From: Argopecten irradians
Lineage: Eukaryota > Mollusca > Bivalvia > Pectinida > Pectinidae
Length of the DNA: 64,000 nt
Reading direction: 5' to 3'
Assembly: GCF_041381155.1 (NCBI RefSeq)
Contig: NC_091147.1
Coordinates: forward strand, 38,814,053 to 38,878,052
The stretch's first letter is position 1. Every line of letters begins with the position of its first letter. Positions 56,451-64,000 of the stretch are shown here, in pieces. A program made the position numbers and the translations under genes. The notes below the pieces were generated by a model, which saw nothing but the letters and a program-made list of their open reading frames with translations, had not been told where the DNA came from and did no database searches.

Positions 56451-58744
56451 CACAGATCACTCCCACAGATACGGAATGTTACAAAGGGAAGTAACTATAT
56501 ATCTGAAATATGACCACAATAATTCTTCCGTGTTGTTGAAGACGAATGCAATGCATGACGAATTTTAAAAGTTGTTGCAAAAATATATTTCTTGCTTAGC
56601 TATTGCATCTATGTGTATACTGTTTGCATATATTTTAGTATAATAACTGTACTACATGAATAATTTTATTTTATTGCGTTTTGCTAGGTTTATTGTGCGA
56701 TTGGACACATTGTTTAGTGATTTTTTTTTTATCATTTTCCGGATTTTCCTATAACATTGTAGGTTTGTAACATATTGGTTGAATATCTATAAAACAAGCA
56801 GGTTTGGAACAATTTCCAACTCGATTGCGGCTTAATTATTAATAGCTAAAATCAATTTACCTCTCTTTTTTTGCAAAGTTTTCTAAATATGCTATTTTCA
56901 TTTTTCTTTGTTATAACATATACTATAGTGAAAATAATTGTGATCTAGGGACATATACGGTATCAGTAAACAAAAGAAATATGCAATAATTCAGAACATT
57001 TTGCCATTATGATAGGAATCCCCAATTTAAGGTATATCAAAAAAAATAATTGAGAACTAATTTTTGCAATTTGGGGCAAAAAATCATAATTTTATTTACA
57101 AATATTTGATTTATTTTTTCTGTTAAGCGCAGAAAATGGCATGTTCTGCAGAATAATTATTGATGTACTATCATACAGGTATATTTTTACAGTTAGAAAA
57201 CTACATATGTATATTTAAATTTATAAAGCATGTGCCGTAAATTATTTTCATAAATTGTCCAAATCTACTGTGGTCTGCCACCTGATGCTGTCAGCCCATT
57301 CGGCAAACCTCGGATGATTCCGGTAAAGCCCTGGAATGATGGATGTGCGTATAATTTTTCCCTTTATTTTGTATACATGATTGGGCAATATTTTTGGGAT
57401 GATGTGTGTTGTTATGATTAGAAATTCAGCCGTATGAAGAGAAACACGCTCGTCTTTAATTAATATTTTTAGTAACACGACATTAATATGTAGAGACATA
57501 TGTCATGAGGCTTCACTAAGTTTTGAAAGTGGTTGGGAAAGAAGGTTCTTAGTTCACGTAAGGTTTTGTACATAGTGATTATTTGTTCGTATAGTTAGAA
57601 AGCTTTAAAGATTCTGTGTTGGCTGTTTAGGGGTAATTATATAGTAAAAGAAACTGTATGCAAAATCGAAATACATTATCTAATAGAATGATTTTTCTTT
57701 TCTATCGGTTTTCTATAGTAGTTCTGGGTTCATCGACTCAAGACCATTACACAAGTAATCCAGAGAACGGCTGAACAATCAGGAGCATCCCAAATAATAT
57801 ATTTGTAACTGAAAAGCAAATATTGTATGAAATGGTATTTATAGTATGCGCATCAGATCAGAAGAAAGGACATTACCACAGACTAACAGGTTAAAAACAT
57901 TCAATAAAAAAATAAAGGATGGCGTTTTCTTTACACGTACATTTTGATTTTCGTGGATTTCGCGAAAAACGTCAAACATCAGTATACAGTATTAGAACCA
58001 TATGACAAACAAAATCACTTTGTTATAAACATAAACGTTATACATATAATGATAGGAATGGATTCGTCGTTGTAAGAGTAATCGTTATAAAACTTCGGTA
58101 TGAAATCGCGAAATTTTTTCAGCGCGAAAATGAGTTGATTTACAGTAAAATCCTACAGAAGTCGCGAATTTTGACTTAATCATTAATTAGCAGTCATATT
58201 TAGTTTCTCCATTTTCTTTTATTTAATAAGGATTCGCAATTACGTGATTTTGTGGAATATCAAAAGAAGTCCGCCTATGTTTAAATGTTCAAATTGTATT
58301 CATACGCACCGAATTGGGTCACGTTCTGTACACAAGTTATTGGGAAATAAACAGATCTGCCCCAACTCAGTTTATCGATACAGAAACAGTGGCAATTATA
58401 AGGGGAAAGAATAGAAAAACAGTAAAAACCAATCTCTCAATGGACTGATGAAGATCGCTAATTTAATTTAATTTTTACTTTAACAATATTTCCATTAATA
58501 ATACATGTTCCGGATTTCTTAATATGAAGTTTCTCTTGATTGTCTTCGAAAATGTAAATAAAAGATAAATGACTTCATCTCTGGATGGATTTTCACATTT
58601 GACAAGACATATTCTTGCCGGAAATGAATTCAAGTTGTACCAAGCTAACCTTTGCACTTTGAATACTTACCACCACATAGTACAATAATTGCATTTTAAC
58701 ACATAACTAGCCCTGCCTTTTATAAATAAGACATATGATAACGC
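56451..58744. repeat. Outer duplicated flank (copy 3)
   Basis: Homologous to 23465-25050, with small indels and a later insertion near 57195-57240. It then runs about 680 bp further than copy 1 before satellite array C begins. A stretch rich in CGCGAAA words lies at 58090-58155. Confidence 0.7.
57248..57330 (-). CDS. Candidate terminal exon of an unidentified gene (second copy)
   Basis: Same length, frame and stop as 24195-24277: acceptor-like ATTCCAG, then G-LYRNHPRFAEWADSIRW and an end in DLDNL-stop. Two residues differ (K to T and Y to D). In this copy the frame also stays open upstream without splicing. No family is recognised. Confidence 0.35.
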
Positions 58745-60590
58745 CATGTGACATCACATGTAGTATTAATTAGGATGTCATAATCAATATGTGACACCAC
58801 ATGTAGTATTAATTAGGATGTCATAATCAATATGTGACATCACATGTATTATTAATTAGGATGTCATAATCAATATGTGACATCACATGTAGTATTAATT
58901 AGGATATCATAATCAATATGTGACATCACATGTAGTATTAATTAGGATATCATAATCAATATGTGACATCACATGTAGTATTAATTAGGATGTCATAATC
59001 AATATGTGACATCACATGTAGTATTAATTAGGATGTCATAATCAATATGTGACATCACGTGTAGTATTAATTAGGATGTCATAATCAATATGTGACATCA
59101 CGTGTAGTATTAATTAGGATGTCATAATCAATATGTGACATCACGTGTAGTATTAATTAGGATGTCATAAAGTAATATCACTTGTAGTATTAATTAGGAT
59201 GTCATAAAGTAATATCACTTGTAGTATTAATTAGGATGTCGTTATCAATATGTGACATCACATGTAGTATTAATTAGGATGTCATAAAGTAATATCACTT
59301 GTAGTATTAATTAGAATGTCGTTATCAATATGTGACATCACATGTAGTATTAATTAGGATGTCATAATCAATATGTTACAGCACATGTAGTATTAATTAG
59401 AATGTCGTTATCAATATGTGACATCACATGTAGTATTAATTAGGATGTCAAATAATCTGACATCACAGGTAGTAATAATTAGGATATCATAATGTGACGT
59501 CACATGCAGTATTAATTAGGATGCCAAAATCAATATGAGACATCACGTGTAGTATTAATTAGGATGTCATAATCAATATGTGACATCACGTGTAGTATTA
59601 ATTAGGATGTCATAATCAATATGTGACATCACATGTAGTATTAATCAGGATGTCATAATCAATATCTGATATCACATGTAGTATTAATTAGGATGTCACA
59701 ATCAATATGTGACATCACATGTAGTATTAATTAGGATGTCATAATGTGACATCACGTGTAGTATTAATTAGGATGTCATTATCAATGTGTGACATCACAT
59801 GTAGAATTAATTAGGATGTCATAATGTGATATTACATGTAGTATTAATAAGGATGTCATAATCAATATGTGACATCACGTGTAGTATTAATTAGGATGTC
59901 ATAATGTGATATCACATGTAGTATTAATTAGGATGTCATAATCAATGTGACATCACATGTAGTATTAATTAGGATGTCATAATCAATATGTGACATCACA
60001 TGTAGTATTAATCAGGATGTCATAATCAATATGTGTCATCACATGTAGTATTAATTAGAATGTCATAATCAATATGTGACATCACATGTGACATCACATG
60101 TAGTATAAATTAGGATGCCATAATCAATATGTGTCATCACATGCAGTATTAATTAGGATGTCGTAATCAATATGTGACATCACATGTAGTATTAATTAGA
60201 ATGTCATAATCAATATGTGACATCACATGTAGTATTAATTAGGATGTCATAATCAATATGTGACATCACATGTAGTATTAATTAGGATGTCATAATCAAT
60301 ATGTGACATCACATGTAGTATTAATTAGGATGTCATAAACAATATGTGACGTAACATGTAGTATCAATTAGGATGTCATAATCAATATGTGACATCAGCT
60401 GTAGTATTAATTAGGATATCATAATCAATATGTGACATCACATGTAGTATTAATTAGAATGTCGTAATCAATAGGTGACGTCACATGAAGTATTGATTAG
60501 GATGTCATGATCAATATGTGACATCACGTTTAGTATTGATTAGGATGTCATGATCAATATGTGACATCACGTGTAGTATTTATTTGGTAT
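58745..60590. repeat. 43-bp satellite, array C
   Basis: About 43 units, the most varied array: CACGTGTAG variants, units shortened to CATAAAGTAATATCACTTG, and point changes throughout. It joins the TRIM copy 4 3' flank directly, with no SINE between. Confidence 0.96.
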
Positions 60591-60941
60591 GACACTTGTT
60601 TAAAGAATTGTATATGGTATATCAATTTTTCCCACTTATGAAATAAATTTCGTACTAAATACCCACGTGTGTAAGATCTATATCTAACGTGAGGTGGTGA
60701 AAAATAAGAAAGGCTTGTTATATATCAATGAATATAACATCTTTAATTGATCTTACATAGTAACATTATATTTAAATATAATGTGGTTCTACTGTAATCC
60801 GGATATGAAACTTTAGAAATAAAAGATGAACAGACAAGCGTCAGTAATTATTTTTTTGGAGATGATGTTTAATACATTCTTTTCCTTGTTTGTTGTTTAT
60901 TGCATTGTGATTTATAGTAATGTATCACAGTTTCCATTAAT
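60591..60941 (-). other. 3' flank of TRIM copy 4
   Basis: Homologous to 30336-30725. AATAAA on the minus strand at 60896-60901, about 41 nt past the stop, is a possible polyadenylation signal. Confidence 0.55.
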
Positions 60942-62918
60942 TTAGTACAGTTGAAATATACGAATGGAGTTACGATCATCCGCAGTACTACATTCGTTGG
61001 AAACCACAAACTTTTCACCATTTACAGCTATTGCACTTGGTTTTTCTATTCCATGTGTAGATGTCAACAGTACCCGGACACGTGTCCCGTCCCCAGACAT
61101 TTGTACGACGTTTTGTGAATAAAAACCACACACGTAAATGTTTCCCTCACTGTCTATGTCTATTCCATTAGAACCTCTAACGACACCAACCTTCATCACG
61201 TCCGTGCGTCGTTTGTCTGGCGACAGTCTGGACACGGCGACTTGTCCGTTTTTGTTGCTAAAAGTACTGACGAGTATATCATCTGTCTCAGTATCATGTG
61301 CCAGGTTCCAGCATGTTGTGTCATAATTGTGTAACATGTCGGTGGCTCCATCCTGTGTCAGACTGTACACTCCTCCTTCATACTCACTCACTACAAACCG
61401 CCTGTCTGTATGTGTGACACCGCGTAAATCTTTGTCTAATGTGATGACAGATGACAGAGACAGTTTTTTGTCCTCCACTTTTACCACATGTACACCTTTA
61501 CCATAGACAGCGACTGCCACAGTGGTGTTGTTCACCAAACACATATCAAAGGGACTTCCAGGAACGGTCAACTGATCCAGGTACTGTCCTTCGTCTGTAA
61601 ACATTTTCAGTCTCTTGTTTCCCAGGTCACTTACTACTATGTTGTTATCTGGAAGGTACACAATTCCACATATCGTAACAACGCATTGATCAGCTGGAAT
61701 ACTTACGTTGAACTTCCTTATCTCCTTCGCTTGACGTTCTGACAATGGCAGTCGAAGGAACTCAGGATCAACAGGGAAACGTCGCCCCTGTTTCTCGATC
61801 ACAATCTTCCCCAACATGTGATCACCATGAATACCAGGTTTAGGAACCTGATGCTGAATACTGATGGATGTAAAGGGCTCCCTCATGTCTTTGATCAGGT
61901 CCTGACATGACTCGATCTCGGCCTGTCCCCTCTGATACATCATTATAGCCTCCATGGGGTTGTTTTCCTCCACAGCTTTGACGGAGGACTTCATGGTATT
62001 TAGCATACCCTTCATCAGACGATCACATTGCCGAAACGATACCTCCATGTTCTCTTTCTCCTCTTTATACTTTGTGACCAATTCATCCGTGACGGCTTTT
62101 TGACATTCATCTAGTTCCTCCTCGATCCTCTGGCGTAGATCTGTGATGCTCTTCAGAGCATTTTCTTGATTTTGAACTAAGGAGTGGATCTGTTCTTCAA
62201 AGTCCTTCACTAACGACTTCATGGCCTCAGCACCTTTCTTCAGCATCTCGTCCATGTCTCTTAGTCGTGTCCCACTTTTTAACCTCTCTAAATATTCCTT
62301 GGCTGTCATCACCACTTCCTGTTCACACTGCCTGTGGTATTTGATCATGCATACATGACACCCAAGACGTTGGTGTTTCTCGCAATACCAAAGGATTTTT
62401 TCTTCGTGTTGATCACATTTGGGGACTGATTCCTCCGGTTTTGACCTGCTGATATCATACTCACTGATATCTAAGATATCACAGTCATTGTGTATGATGT
62501 CATGATGTTGTTCCTTACAGTTCTCACAAAAATGGATGTTCATCATTTTACACCAGAATTTGGCTGGATTAGTCAGGATACCTTTGGTCTGGCAGGGTTT
62601 ACAGTATGGTAATTCAGATGAATGTTCCTTTAGCTGGATAAGGTCCTGGATCACGACATTAGTCGGGAAATGCTCCGCCCATTTCTCCTTTGGTTCAGCA
62701 TGATTGACAGGGGAGGTCGTCCTCCGACAGATTGGACAGGGAAATGATGTACCTGACACACTCTTCTCAGAAATTTCCTTGTCAATGTAAGTCCCAAGAC
62801 ATTCCTGACAGAAGCTGTGTAGACAAGGTAGGGATTTGGGTTGTTGGAGTCTTTCAAGGCAGATTGGACACTCAAGTAAGTGTAGGTCAAGTTCTGGAGG
62901 ACGTCCGCCTTCAGCCAT
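60942..62918 (-). CDS. TRIM copy 4 (beta): RING, two B-boxes, coiled coil, NHL-like propeller
   Basis: Intact, 658 codons, the same architecture and start as the others. All RING ligands (C17 to C64) and B-box ligands are kept. It shares QENALKSITDLRQRIEEELD, KEYLERL, the PLSERQ form and the extra blade residue with copy 2. Its own blade loops are SDLGNKRLKMF, VYGKGVH, STFSNKNGQVAV, CGFYSQNVVQM and SNECSTADDRNS. Its upstream flank is the most diverged of the four and lacks the foldback element, so it has had least recent exchange with its neighbours. Confidence 0.92.
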   Translation of the reverse strand: MAEGGRPPELDLHLLECPICLERLQQPKSLPCLHSFCQECLGTYIDKEISEKSVSGTSFPCPICRRTTSPVNHAEPKEKWAEHFPTNVVIQDLIQLKEHSSELPYCKPCQTKGILTNPAKFWCKMMNIHFCENCKEQHHDIIHNDCDILDISEYDISRSKPEESVPKCDQHEEKILWYCEKHQRLGCHVCMIKYHRQCEQEVVMTAKEYLERLKSGTRLRDMDEMLKKGAEAMKSLVKDFEEQIHSLVQNQENALKSITDLRQRIEEELDECQKAVTDELVTKYKEEKENMEVSFRQCDRLMKGMLNTMKSSVKAVEENNPMEAIMMYQRGQAEIESCQDLIKDMREPFTSISIQHQVPKPGIHGDHMLGKIVIEKQGRRFPVDPEFLRLPLSERQAKEIRKFNVSIPADQCVVTICGIVYLPDNNIVVSDLGNKRLKMFTDEGQYLDQLTVPGSPFDMCLVNNTTVAVAVYGKGVHVVKVEDKKLSLSSVITLDKDLRGVTHTDRRFVVSEYEGGVYSLTQDGATDMLHNYDTTCWNLAHDTETDDILVSTFSNKNGQVAVSRLSPDKRRTDVMKVGVVRGSNGIDIDSEGNIYVCGFYSQNVVQMSGDGTRVRVLLTSTHGIEKPSAIAVNGEKFVVSNECSTADDRNSIRIFQLY

Positions 62919-62939
62919 TGTAGGTATTGGCAGTGTTTA

Positions 62940-64000
62940 AAGTGGATCTAAAAATAAATAATCATACAAGCAATTAAATATTATGAACGTGGTAAATCCT
63001 GTTTGCTAGAAAAAGTACATTATACTCTATTCATAATAATATATTCAATTCATTCTATCATATAGCTAGTTAATTTTGTGGGTATGATGTTTTCGCGTTT
63101 TCACAGGACATTACTATGACAGCGAAAATTTGATCCACGAAATATCGAGAAATGGTTGAATAATATATATGCGAATAGGCAGATTCGTGAAAATATAAAA
63201 CATTTAAAATTTTATTTCCTCGTTTTAGTTCAAATCTCGAAAGTTTTGACCCACGAAAATAGTCGGCTATACGGTAATTTTATTTCTGTTTGCCTGGCTT
63301 GTTACTATAGATACCATCATGACTTAAGTAAAACTAACATAACAAATGCAGCTAAGACATTTTTACGTATAAACAAAAAGGGATCCAACGAACCTGAATT
63401 GATCACCTGCTATCTGGTGATCATGGTGCATACATGTACTAAATAAGTCTTATGATATAAATAGTCATTTTAGTCATTTCAAAAATATTTCCATGTTTGA
63501 CCCAGGTAACTCAAAATGTTTATCAATCTCAATTACTTGAACAAGTCTGGTAACCTTTATTTAAGTATGCTGACATTATCTTAGTATTTGGACCCCTGTG
63601 ACCTTGAATGAGAGTCATGGTCATTCATTTGATCACGTTTCGTATTTCGTAACGGTTCATCCCAGCATGCTATAGGTTCAATATCAGGTTCATAGACTCC
63701 TAGATATTGACTAGAAGTTATTTTAAGGTTTTACTTGTTTGGCCAATGTGGTCTTAAAGGAATCTTCAAGGTAATTCAAATGATCACATTAACATGGTAA
63801 CACCTAGCCCATCCCACAATATTCTATGTCCAATAGGAGGGCTCTTAGATTGTTAGTTATTGATAAGAAGTTCTGTAAAGATCTTAGCCTATATCACACT
63901 TATGACCATTAATGAAGGTCAAGGCCATTCGTTTGAAATAACGTCATAATCATAGCACCATGCAATAGATCCAAAAATACCTGGTCTTGCTATGGCCATT
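62940..64000. repeat. Upstream flank of TRIM copy 4, lacking the foldback element
   Basis: About 90 percent like the other three flanks, judged by eye, and cut by the window edge. At 63321-63330 it reads GACTTAAGTA, the empty form of the TTAA site that holds the 1.1-kb element in copies 1-3. Confidence 0.8.

Noticed and set aside
25077-60590. Regular short repeats that could suggest a CRISPR array
   Set aside because: The 43-bp units follow each other directly with no unique spacers, in a eukaryotic context. This is satellite DNA.

Overview
The window is AT-rich invertebrate nuclear DNA with introns, minisatellites, tRNA-derived SINEs, foldback transposons and LINE fragments. The repeat style, and an expanded family of TRIM proteins with an NHL-type propeller, point to a marine mollusc, most probably a bivalve. 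The species cannot be named from sequence alone.

Layout. (1) 1-5.7 kb: intergenic DNA with small foldback elements and no gene that I can support. (2) 5.7-12.9 kb, minus strand: a complete eight-exon ATP6AP2 (renin/prorenin receptor, V-ATPase accessory protein 2) gene of 359 codons. All its splice junctions are GT-AG. Its introns hold four tandem repeats and a TA-flanked MITE. One of these repeats is built from copies of the gene's own intron 7/exon 8 boundary. (3) 12.9-17.7 kb: intergenic DNA with a MITE, two hairpins, a LINE 3' end, a 33-bp minisatellite and SINEs. (4) 17.7 kb to the right edge: a tandem array of four intact single-coding-exon TRIM genes, all on the minus strand. They encode RING, B-box 1, B-box 2, a coiled coil and an NHL-like beta-propeller, and end at 18.2, 30.7, 43.2 and 60.9 kb. 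A 43-bp satellite fills each gap between gene copies (arrays A, B and C).

The four TRIM genes fall into two types that alternate along the DNA: copies 1 and 3 (alpha) and copies 2 and 4 (beta). This suggests that a two-gene unit was duplicated. Their RING, B-box and coiled-coil parts are almost the same. The differences gather in the propeller, at matching places in successive blades, as expected for a family that diversifies its binding face. The upstream flanks of copies 1-3 are nearly identical and carry a 1.1-kb foldback element at a TTAA site. Copy 4 has the empty site. Copy 3 has a 7.95-kb element with terminal inverted repeats, flanked by a 10-bp duplication, close to its predicted non-coding first exon. 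Copy 1 preserves the uninterrupted site.

The stretch at about 36.0-38.7 kb mixes words from three different repeats. It is either a strange decayed array or an assembly consensus artefact, and should be treated with caution.
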